A DNA stretch of 64,000 nucleotides from contig JAKJHU010000084.1 of the NCBI GenBank assembly GCA_022316685.1, positions 2,055,001 to 2,119,000 of the forward strand, given 5' to 3'. A program made the translations under genes and the position numbers. Source of the stretch: Progne subis subis. Taxonomy: Eukaryota > Chordata > Aves > Passeriformes > Hirundinidae. Positions within the stretch are counted from its first letter, which is position 1. The number at the start of each line of letters is the position of its first letter. The notes beneath the pieces are model-generated. The model was not told the origin of the DNA, did not search any database, and saw only the letters and a list, made by a program, of their open reading frames with translations. Below, in pieces: positions 22,478-34,400 of the stretch.

Positions 22478-25400
22478 CATTTACACTTTCTTTCACTTGT
22501 GAATATCTTAGACTGAAATTCGAGTGTTTTGCATCTAAACTCCTAATTTTTCCCCCAAATTTTTCCCCCAAAAATATTTTTCATATATGATTGAAAAATT
22601 GCCCAGGAACCTGCAGGCTATGTCTGATTAAAATAAAGGGAGGGCATTAAAAATGCTGTGGCAAAAAGCACAGAGGCAAGAGATTTCTTGTCTCTTTTAT
22701 ATGATATTTTTAGTAGGTGGCTACAAAACACCAGGTTAGGTTCCATGAGGGAGGGTGGTTATGCAGCCTGACTTCTAGCAATTTTCTCATGGGATTTGGA
22801 AATTTGTCATCTTTTTCCCCTGACTTTTTGTCTGTTTGCATCTTCTAGAATAGCAAACAGGAGGAGGAGAAAATTATAGCAAACGATTTTCAGTAGGACC
22901 AATTACTGAAATCAATTAATTTAGATCATGTTCTAAACTACCTGGAGGATCTAATTAACTCCACATCTGAAAACTGAGGTTCCAGTACCTGGGACACTGC
23001 CAGCTGTGGATCCGTGGCTATGGCTGCCCACGGGATGCTGCCGTGTTCCCTTGAGCTACTGATGCTTTTGTACCTGCTAGAATGCACTTACCTTGTGTCA
23101 CCCCAGGGAACATTGGCAGCTCCCCAACTTGTATTAAAGGCTTGTTTATCTCAGGCTCTTCTTTCGCCGGCAGAATTTCAGGTTCAGTGGGGTGAGGCTC
23201 TTCTCTGGCCTCAGTGACCTCCTGGAAATATATTGTTGGCTTGGATGTCCCATTAGACACGAGATACATTTCTTCTATTGTATCTTTTTTATCCCTTGTT
23301 GTGGTTTCTTTGGTAACTGTAGTTACCTCTTTGGCAATACCAGGGGCCTTTTCAGTGACATCTTCCATTTCTTTTTCAGGTGTGGTATCGATTTCTTTGA
23401 TGGTTGTTACCTCTTTTTTACCAGCTGTTGTCATCTCCACGATAACACAAGCAGCACCTGGGCTCTCTTTGTCTGCTGCTGGCCCAGCCTGCTCAGTGTC
23501 TGTAGCTGTCTCTTTTCCATTTGGTGTTACAGCCTCACTGGGTTGAGTTGTTGAATCTTCTTTGATGGCTGTGGCTGCTGTTGTTGCAGTCTTGGTGTCT
23601 ATAGAAGTTGTTTCTGATTTAGCTACTGTAGTGACAGGTTGCTCAGCCATAGGAGATGTGTTTGGAATGTCATCCATACCTTTAGGAGAATCACCTGGTT
23701 TAACTGTTGTCACCATAGCTACAGTAACTGTGTCTTTCCCAGTTGCAGCGGTGAAAATATCTTTAAGCAGAGTAGTTCTGTCTTTCTTAGGTGTTGTTGT
23801 CTCCTTGCTCTCCATTGTGGAATCTGAAAATATCGTGCCTGCTTCAAGTGTGGAGGAGTCCTTCCCAACTGTTGTGGCTGCAGCATTGCCTGGAGAAGCT
23901 GTGGCTTTACTGGCAGCGGTATTGGCCTCAGGAGCTGCAGGGCTGGTGGGAGAGTCAGCATCCTCTGCTTTAGGGGTGGTAGGAGAGTCTGCCTTGGTTG
24001 TAGTTTCTTCTGTGGTTGTTTCTTCAGATTTGGGAGTGGTGGGAGAGTCTGCCTTGGTTGTAGGTTCCTCTGGAGTTGTGTCTTCAGGTTTGGGGGTGGT
24101 AGGAGAGTCTGCCATGATGGTCGGCTCTTCTGGGGTTGTCTCTTCAGGTTTGGTTATTGTTGGCTCCTCTGGGGTTGTCTCTTTAGGGTTAGTGATGGTG
24201 GGAGAGTCTGCCAAGGTCGTTGGTTCTTCAGGAGTAGTCTCCTCTGGTTTGGGGGTTGTTTGCTCCTCTGGTTTAGGAGTTGTGGGCTCCTTTGGTGTTG
24301 TCTCCTCTGGGGTTGTCTCCTTGGGTGCAGGGGTTGTGGGCTCCTCTGCTGTGGGGGTTGTCTCCTCTGATTTAGGGGTTGTTTCCTCTTGTTTAGGGCT
24401 TGTGGTCTCCACGGGGGTTGTCTCCTCGGGTGCAAGGGTTGTGGGCTCCTCTCGTGCAGGGGTTGTGGGCTCCTCTGGTGTTGTCTCCTCTGGTGCAGGG
24501 GTTGTGGGCTCCTCTGGTGTTGTCTCCTCTGGTGCAGGGGTTGTGGGCTCCTCCGGAGATGTCTCCTCTGGTGCAGGGGTTGTCTCCTCGGGTGTGGGAG
24601 TTGTGGGCTCCTCTGGGGTTGTGGGCTCCTCTGGTGCAGGGGTTGTCTCTGGTGAAGGGGTTGTGGGCTCCTCAGGTGTGGGGGTTGTCTCCTCAGGTGT
24701 GGGGGTTATGGGCTCCTCTGGTGTTGTCTCCTCTGGTGCAGGGGTTGTGGGCTCCTCTGGGGTTGTCTCTTCTGGTGCAGGGGTTGTGGGCTCCTCGGGT
24801 GTTGTCTCCTCTGGTGCAGGGGTTGTGGGCTCCTCTGGTGTTGTCTCCTCTGGTGTGGGGGTTGTCTCCTCTGGGGTTGTCTCCTCAGGTGCAGGGGTTG
24901 TGGGCTCCTCAGGTGTGGGGGTTGTCTCCTCTGGTGAAGGGGTTGTGGGCTCCTCTGGTGTTTTCTCCTCTGATGCAGGGGTTGTCTCCTCTGGCGCAGG
25001 GGTTGTGGTCTCCTCTGGTGCAGGGTTGTGGGCTCCTCAGGTGTGGGGGTTGTTTCCTCTGGTGAAGGGGTTGTGGGCTCCTCAGGTGTTGTCTCCTCTG
25101 GTGCAGGGGTTGTCTCCTCTGGTGCGGGGGTTGTGGGCTCCTCTGGGGTTGTCTCCTCTGGTGCAGGGGTTGTCTCTGGTGCAGGGGTTGTGGGCTCCTC
25201 GGGTGTTGTCTCCTCTGGTGCGGGGGTTGTGGGCTCCTCTGGGGTTGTCTCCTCTGGTGCAGGGGTTGTCTCTGGTGCAGGGGTTGTGGGCTCCTCGGGT
25301 GTTGTCTCCTCTGGTGCGGGGGTTGTGGGCTCCTCTGGGGTTGTCTCCTCTGGTGCAGGGGTTGTGGGCTCCTCAGGTGTGGGGGTTGTCTCCTCTGGTG

Positions 25401-28400
25401 AAGGGGTTGTGGGCTCCTCTGGGGTTGTCTCCTCTGGTGCAGGGGTTATGGGCTCCTCTGGAGTTGTCTCCTCTGGTGCGGGGGTTGTGGGCTCCTCTGG
25501 GGTTGTCTCCTCTGGTGCAGGGGTTGTCTCTGGTGCAGGGGTTGTGGGCTCCTCAGGTTTGGAGGTTGTCTCCTCAGGTGTGGGGGTTGTGGGCTCCTCG
25601 GGTGTTGTCTCCTCTGGTGCAGGGGTTGTGGGCTCCTCTGGGGTTGTCTCCTCTGGTGCAGGGGTTGTGGGCTCCTCTGGAGTTGTCTCCTCTGGTGCAG
25701 GGGTTGTCTCCTCTGGTGCAGGGGTTGTGGGCTCCTCTGGAGTTGTCTCTTCTGGTGCAGGGGTTGTGGGCTCCTCTGGAGTTGTCTCCTCTGGTGCAGG
25801 GGTTGTCTCCTCTGGTGCAGGGGTTGTGGGCTCCTCTGGAGTTGTCTCCTCTGGTGCAGGGGTTGTCTCCTCAGGTGAAGGGGTTGTGGGCTCCTCTGGA
25901 GTTGTCTCCTCAGGTGAAGGGGTTGTGGGCTCCTCGGGTGTTGTCTCCTCTGGTGCAGGGGTTGTGGGCTCCTCTGGGGTTGTCTCCTCTGGTGCAGGGG
26001 TTGTGGGCTCCTCTGGAGTTGTCTCTTCTGGTGCAGGGGTTGTGGGCTCCTCTGGAGTTGTCTCCTCTGGTGCAGGGGTTGTCTCCTCTGGTGCAGGGGT
26101 TGTGGGCTCCTCTGGGGTTGTCTCTTCTGGTGCAGGGGTTGTGGGCTCCTCGGGTGTTGTCTCCTCTGGTGCAGGGGTTGTGGGCTCCTCTGGAGTTGTC
26201 TCCTCTGGTGCAGGGGTTGTGGGCTCCTCGGGTGTTGTCTCTTCTGGTGCAGGGGTTGTGGGCTCCTCTGGAGTTGTCTCCTCTGGTGCAGGGGTTGTGG
26301 GCTCCTCGGGTGTTGTCTCTTCTGGTGCAGGGGTTGTGGGCTCCTCTGGAGTTGTCTCCTCTGGTGCAGGGGTTGTGGGCTCCTCGGGTGTTGTCTCCTC
26401 TGGTGCAGGGGTTGTGGGCTCCTCTGGAGTTGTCTCCTCTGGTGCAGGGGTTGTCTCCTCCAGTGAAGGGGTTGTGGGCTCCTCTGGGGTTGTCTCCTCT
26501 AGTGTGGGGGTTGTGGCCTCTTCTGGGGTTGTCTCTTCTGGTGCAGGGGTTGTGGGCTCCTCTGGGGTTGTCTCCTCTAGTGTGGGGGTTGTGGCCTCTT
26601 CTGGGGTTGTCTCTTCTGGTGCAGGTGTTGTCGGTGGCTCACTGTCGGTATCTGGTGTCTCGGTGGCATCAGGAGTTGGGTCTTGTGTTGGGGGGAAGTC
26701 TGTAAGGTCCACTTCAGTCAGTGGTCCCTCTGTGGCATCAGGGGTCACATCTTCTGCCGTATCCGGAGTGGGAAGTTCAGCTTCGGTCACTGGTTCCTCT
26801 GTGGCCTCAGGGGTTGTATCCTCTACCTTTGGGGTTGTGGGAGAGTCTTCATTTGTTGTTGCCTCTGTGGCTCCATGGGTTGTCTCTGCAGTTTCTGTCG
26901 TTGGAGCAGGAGTGGTCACTTGGATTTCAGGATCTACAAAATAAATCCAAATTCAGTTCAACCATTGGAACTGCCATGCAGATAAGTATTGCCTATAAAT
27001 GTATTATACCCTTTAGCTATAAGTGCATCCTTTGGAATAGCAAGACCTTTTTTGAATGGCCAAACTAACCTGGACTGGGTGAAATGGGAATTCCTTTTGT
27101 TTGCATGGGACTTTGCAGCAGCTCAGATCAGTTTTAGGTGATCTTTTTTGGCCAGCCTGGCACTGCCTCAGGTTCAGAGCTCAGTTTGGTGTTTGTGGAT
27201 GAGGCTGCCTGGGGTTTCCTGCCACTTTCATGGAAAGGAAACCACTTTATAAAATAGTCTTTCTAACAAAACAGCTCCCTTCTCAGTCTGTTATTTTGAT
27301 TTATTCCACTGCTTTACATTATAAATTACCCTGCACCACCAACCTGGAACTGGAGTAAAGAGGTAGAGAAGCAGGGGCAAAATAATTCCTGAATGCAGAG
27401 CCCTGACTGCATCTCTTGCTGTACCTTTATTCCTTGGATTATTTTCCTCATTGTGATGTATGGATTTAAGGCTGTCTTTACTTGGATTTATACTTAGCTT
27501 GATTTGAGTCAAATTGTTGATATTCAGCAAAAAGAATAATAAATGCTTCTGCATTTCAGTCTCTCCCTAAGTGTTCTCTCTGAGATTTTGCAGTTTAGTT
27601 CTGCTTTCACAAATGTTGTGTGTTTAGTATGAGCAGAGCATTGGAGAATAGGTTTCACTCCCATCCCATGTGGCTGAAATCCCATAAGCCAGTTGGGATC
27701 CTGTTAATGATTATTTGAATTTCCCTAATTTTCTTTCATTTAACCCAGTATATTGTTTTTGGGTTGTTTGCGTTTTTTTGTAAAAGGAAATTGGAACAGA
27801 AGAAAGTAAGTACTCCAAATCAAAAACAAAAAGTTGGGGAGGATTAAAATATTGACTGACTTCTAGTGTCTTTTCAGATGTGTTTCAAGTTCAAACTGGT
27901 CTCCTGAGTTATCACTCCAAATGCTGGAACATAGTACCAAAGAGCACAGGAAAGCACCATATTTTCCAGTCAGAATAAATAAATCATGTGTTCTCTGAAG
28001 CAGTGTAAGGCCTGGCTTGATTAAAGTTAGAGGAACCTGCTAGGACATTTTCCTGCACTGCCAGCCAGCCATAGATGCTGTCCAAGACTGACAATGGTCT
28101 GTACCCTGTTTTTGGAGGATGCGTGTGAAAATCCAATAGCGACACAGGAGACATCACCACCCTGCACCATCTGGGCTGAGTGAACTCTCTGAAGTCCTGA
28201 GGGCTTGGTGAGGTAATCAGTTTACACACCAAGTGCTTCCAAGCTTGGTAACTGTCTGGTAATGTCTAGGATCATCTTTCTATTTCCAGAGCAGGGAAAT
28301 GGTCTTTTATGTTCCTTCAGGTAACACCCATCCTGGTGCATCCATATATTTGCCTACCTTCCACAGCTTCCTCTGGTGACTCTTCCTCATCTGTGGAGGA

Positions 28401-31400
28401 CCTTTTAGATGTTGATTTGTTTTCTGGAGTCTCCGGAGTTGGCTTTTCTGTGTGCGCTGAAAGAGAGATGTACTCCTATTAATAGATTATTTTTTCTTTA
28501 TAGATGCTTGGTGTCAACTGTATAAGAGTGATTACAAAATTTCAGTGACCATCTTCCATTTAAAAATAAGTTTCTTTTTATCTATAGGATTCTTTACACA
28601 ATTATTTGTCTGAAAAGAGCAAAAATACCCTTTGGATCTTGAAGTGGTTCATCACAGATGGGAGCAATATTTTTCCCAGAAGTTTGACGTGAGGCATTAT
28701 TAGTTAAAGGCGATTTTGAGGTGGGAAAAGAGATGAATTCTGAGTGCAGCTCTACGTTCTGAAAATTTGTACTGGTTGTTTTCACTACAGGTGACTTTTC
28801 ACCACTTGACTTTCACTTCAGATAACTAACACTAGTGGAAATGGGAGAGCTGTCACATTACCCAAGAATTTACTTGGATAATCCCCTTGCAGTTTTTTAG
28901 ATGTGATAATTCTACACAAGGGGTTGTTTTTGAGAGATATTTTAAAATAAATGGTTTCCTTAAAGGAGACAGGAGCTACAAAGCAGGCATGGACCAAGGA
29001 AACAACACAAGTATTAAGCTAACTTCTAGTAGACTGAATTTTAGGAGAAATAGGAGGTTGTATTCAGATTTTCCATCTCTGAAGAGTGAATGGAATTTCG
29101 GTTGCACCCAATAAGAGCCAGATAATATTTATAATTAATTGTTGGTCAAATTGTACAACTGGAAATGAGCTACTAGCATAGCCTTGTAGAAGGGACTTGT
29201 TAGTTGTGAAGGAAATGTGATGGAGCTCAGGGAATCGGCGGAATTATTTTGATCCAACCAAAGGAGCTGGTAACTGCCAGAGGTGTGTGTAACTAGCTTT
29301 TTACAAAAGGGATGGGATTTTTGTCCCTAAGGGATGACCATGGTGTCATAAGATTTACTTTCACAGCGAGCTACTGCTCAAAGCAAGGAAGGTTGGGTTT
29401 TGCACTATATCCTGAAACTATTATTGAGGAAGAAAGAGAACTTGTCGTTGAAGCTGAATGACTCCTTTGAAAGCCAGTTGTTGGGGAGGGGAACATTTTG
29501 GTTGTGTGTACATGTATTTAGGGAAAAAAGAGCTTCTGGAGGACGGGGGAAGATAACAGTGAGCTTTGGATATACATTGTACACTTGGATTTACTATAAA
29601 GAAAAAAATGTTCAGAGGATGCTGAAACAGCAAATTTATTCCAAGAGGTTTAACAGATTTCTCAGTTATTCACATATAGTATAAATAGTAAAATACTGAG
29701 TACAGTGGTTTGGGGGATTTCTGCTGGATTTTTTGACAAAAATTCATAGCAAAGTTTATTACAATACAGAAGAAACTCTTTAAGATTAGGAACACTTGAT
29801 TGATTCTTCATTATATTTTAACTGAAGTGAAATGGTTCAACAGTGTTTTGTGTTTGGGTGTGATAAATTCAGCAGAAATAGGGAAATATTAAGCAGCCTC
29901 AAAAGCAGCAAATTCACCTCAATATTCTTCCAAGACACTTCTCTAGACATTCAGTCAAAAATGCTGAATACAGACTCTATTTCAGTCTAAATTACTATGC
30001 AATTGTGTGGCAAAGCCAAGCCACTATCCCAGCACATAGGGACCACTTGGGTGAAGAGAACCAAATGATAATTGTGACTTATGTTGTGTGTTACACTGCA
30101 GGCTTTGGGAATTGGCTGCCTTGGAGGTGGGCTGCTCTATGGATGCAGCAACCTGGTGCCAAGCCGCATTAGCCAAGCATGTTGACAGAAATTAATTTAG
30201 GTCTGTAGGTACCAGAAAGTTTAAGGACATGATGAAATTAAACATATTCTGTTGTTTTTTAGAGTTCATTTGCTGGTGTCCTTAAAGCTACCTCAGGGTG
30301 GGACTGCACCTTCAGATCTGTGCCTTTGTGCTCAGCTGAAGCCCCACCAGGCTCTGCAGAAAAGGACAGAACAAAAGAAGGGGGGTCAATTTTATTCTGC
30401 TCTGGACTGAACTTGCAGCCTAAAGGTAAAATGTATGTTTTCTTAAATTTTTTCTTGCTGCAGTGTGAACATGTAGCATCCAGTCCTCCCTCCTGCCGCA
30501 CAGGATGTGTTTCTGTGTTGAGGTGCTCTTCCCACGTTGGATTTGAGACGAGGAGAATCTAGGATGTGCATCTCTAATATGCTGCCAGTGACTGTGGTGA
30601 CCCCAAGCAAGCGGTCTGGAGGTCCACATAGTGCTATCTCAAGGCATGGAGTAGCCATTCCCCACTTTTGGATGGGTGGGGATTTTAAGGGAGCTGAACC
30701 TTCCGCCTTGTTTTTATAAGAGGAGCTCAGTTTTTACTGCAATTCCTTTGTTCTTCTGCCTAGTGGAAAAGGCCCTGGTGGTGTTGGTGACAGTGGCTGA
30801 ATGTGAGCCAAGGTGTGCCCGGGTGGAACAGGGGCCGATGGTGTGGCCACAGGCACAGGCCCCTGTGCTGGCACTGCTGAGGGACCTCAAGTGTTGTGTC
30901 CAGTTCTGGGCCCTATTGGCCAGAGAGACCTTGAGCGTGTCCAGAAAAAAGAAACAGAGCTGGGGAAGGGGCTGGAGCACCAGGAGAGGCTGAGGGAGCT
31001 GGGAAAGGGGCTCAGCCTGGAGAAAAGGAGGCTCAGGGGGGACCTGCTGGCTCTGGAAAACTCCCTGACAGAAGAGGACAGACAGGGGGGTCAGGCTCTG
31101 CTCCCAGGAACATGGGGTAGGACAAGAGGAAATAACCCCCAGGAGCACTAGGGGTAGTTTAGGTTACCAGGCTGCCCAGGGCAGGGGTGGAATCCCCATC
31201 CGTGGAGGGATTTAAAAGCTGTGTGAATATGGCACTTAGGGACATGTTTTAGTGGTGTCCTTGGCAGCGCTGGGGCAATGGTTGGATACAATGATCTCAA
31301 AAGGTCTTTTCCAAACAAAAATGTTCTGATTCCTTCTCTCACTGAATTTAAATATTGATGTGCAGACTTTGTCCCTGCATGTGCTATTCTGAGTAGGGGC

Positions 31401-34400
31401 TCTGATAGTTAGAGCATGGCTAGTGCCAAAAGAGCCTAATGTAAAATACAACTTTACCCTCAGAATTCACATCTTGGTGATGGCTTCTAGAATAGCTACC
31501 TGTATGTTTCCATAAGAGTCTGTGCTTGAGAAACTGGCCAATTTGTTTGTGAAATTAGGTTTTGTTATTTTTGCTCTGTTTTCTTTCGTCCAGTTGTTAC
31601 CAAAGGCCACACAGTTTTGTTTACGGTAAAGCGAAGCACCTCTCTTTAAATATGTCTTTAAAAAACCGTGATGGAGAAATGTCTTACCCTCTTTACAGTG
31701 CTTGGCGTAGTCTGGGCAGCATTTGCCGTATCGCTCGCACTCGGCATCGCAGTCACACTCTCTTCCCCTCTCGAAGGATTCAAAGCAGCGTCCCTTGCAG
31801 GAGGCAGCTGCAGAGGCAGAGCAGCACAGTCAGACTTTGGGCCAGCTCCTGTGGAACGCTGGGACCTCTCTAGAGTGAAGTCTTTTGCTCGAGCCGGTGC
31901 CAAGAGCAGCTCCATAAAATCAGGCACTTATCCTGGTCTGATCCAGGATTTGTTGTAATTGTGGGGTTTGGATCAGGCAGTGCTGCCAGAGGGGCACTGT
32001 GCCATGGCAGTGAATGGAGAGCATTGGACTGACAGTGCAATAAAACATGACCGCTGCGTTCACTTTAGCCAGGTCCCACCGTAGGAGGCTCCCACGTCCC
32101 TAACCACAGAGCGGTGATCTCAGGGGTGGTATTTAAATTCTGGGCTGGGTTTGCAGGAAGGTGTTCACCAGGTATCCCTTTGCAACAAGAATGATGTGTC
32201 TACCAAAGCATTTATGAAAAATAATTAGCCTAATTGAGTCACAACAGAGTGTACTTGGTGTGTCCAGGAAAACACTGCAAGCTAATTGTGTGAATGAGTT
32301 AACCAAGTTACCCCAAGAGACCAGTTTGGAACTGTTTAACACGGTTCTTAAATGATTAGTACTAAAGGACTATATACCATGTTTTGACATGATTAATAAC
32401 AACCTGATTTTAATATTTCATTTTTGGTTAACTTCTGAAACTTCACTAACCAAACTGCTATTTCCTATCAAATAATCACCACATCATGTTAGAGAGACTG
32501 TGCACAGCTCTTACAGACTTCAGAAAAAACACTTTCTCTATGCATATCTCTATTGAAATCGTTGTCTCTGTGGCACATAAGGCATAAAATCATGCTTTAC
32601 AGTTAAATCACTAACCAGAAAAATTAGGATTACTGTATAGGCAGATTCTGAACATCTTTGGATTAGTGTCATTGTGGAATCAGTGTTGATGCCAGCAGAT
32701 CCATCCCACATGCACAGGTGAGAATTATTTATATTTTCTTAGGGAAATGTTTATTCATAAATAATGTCTGGCATTTCTGTCATTTAGTCAATGTTAATTC
32801 CACAATAATTGGACAATAGTCCTTAGTCTGCCTGCATCCTTTCAGAATGGCACCTACCATGCTTGCCTGGACTGACTGATTTAGAGTAGAACAGGGAGGA
32901 CTTCCTTCTAGCTTTGGTTAAATGTTGTGTAGAAGCCAGAATATCTTTAGAATCTGACCCACAATGAATAAATAGCCTACATAATTTAAATGCCTCACTC
33001 CACATCTTCATCTGTGAGAAATACTGATGTCCCCCCACAAAGCAAAAGGAGGACGGGGGAGACTGAAGGGTAAAGTGTCCCCAGTGTGTGTCAGGGCAGG
33101 AGAACTGGAATTTTAGGGGATGCTAGGTCTGCGTTTTGAACAACACCCAGTGGTGTTGCTGGTTCTGAAAAGTATTCGTTACTCCTGTAAATCCTACTGG
33201 AACCACAGCGTAGTGTAACAAACTTCTGTTATCCAAATCACTGACATTTCTGACATTGATGATTCCTAAGAAAATGCTTTTAATGCTCAGTAAAGCAGTT
33301 TGAAAAACCTGTATCTATTTACATTGTACAGTTTTGCCTATAAATCATCCTCATCCAACCACCTTTTTCAGCAGAGTCTGGACATGGAAGGACACCCTGG
33401 CTTTGGATCAGACCCCACAGCATGCACACTTCTTAAATTTGAGATGGAATATGTCAGCATTTCTTCCTGCAAAACCCTGAATTGGCTTTTACCACTTTTT
33501 TTTTTCTTTGTACAAGAGACAGACACATACAGTACAAATGCCCTAAAAAACCCAGTAGGAAAAAAAAAATAAAACCAACAAAACCAGTAAACTTTTTTGC
33601 CCATCTTGCCTAGTTCTGCTTTTGTAAAAAGCAAAATTCTTTGCTTGGCAATAACCTGTGTATACACAATTTTCTTTGGATTGCAGGAGGTTATCCTGAT
33701 TATTTGAGGGGGAGAACAATACATGTATGAGAGGGAACAAGGACACAGCAAACCAACGGACACTTAAGCATTCAGAGAGGAGACACTGGTGGGGTAGGGA
33801 GCTGGGAGGGGAATTTTGAGGAGAGGAACTGGCTGTGTTTGGGAACTTACCCACTGTGCAGACTTTCCTGAAGTCAGGGCAGCACTCCATGTAGAGGTGA
33901 CAGTTAAAATCACACTGGCAGTCATGCTCTCTAGAATACCCTGCCCCACATCTCCCTGTACAGCTCGATACATCTAAAATTACACAACACTGGTGTAAGC
34001 GTTGCCAAACCACAACAGTCCTTAAGGGGATGCTGAATGGAAAAGGAGCAAAGTTTCTTTTTTTTTCCTACAGAATGTGGTTTCTTCACTCAGTACTGCA
34101 GAAGCTGAGGGCCTGGTGTGACCCCTCCTGAAGGTGTGGGGAGCAGAGGTTTGCTCTTGGCTAGCCTAAGACCCAGCAGCAGCACATGTTTAGGTTAGAG
34201 GGGTCTTCCACTAAGTTAACTTAGCCCATTTCTTCTGAAAACCAATGAATCCTTGAGGACTGGTTCTGTAGTATGACAGACATCCAAACTAACCCCTTAG
34301 AGAGTCTATCAGCTTTGCTGACTTATTTGATTTACCATCTGTATGGCGATAGGTGTGCACTTGCACACCCATACCTGAGCGACCCCCTAGGTGTCTGATT

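Noticed and set aside
24420..26640. Regularly spaced repeats as a CRISPR-like array
   Set aside because: The units are contiguous and coding, with no unique spacers, in a vertebrate genome.
24700..26650. G-quadruplex array on the plus strand
   Set aside because: G runs of three and four occur, but loops are often over eight to twenty bases. I could not support stable structures by eye.
23562..26705. 1,047-codon plus-strand frame as a gene
   Set aside because: It lies exactly antisense to the PRG4 mucin exon, has Gly/Val/Ser low-complexity content, and is explained by a repeat period divisible by three.
25028..26944. 638-codon plus-strand frame as a gene
   Set aside because: Same cause: an antisense shadow of the PRG4 repeat in another frame.
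30850..31151. Charged open frames on both strands
   Set aside because: They fall inside a CR1 3' fragment and are only remnants.
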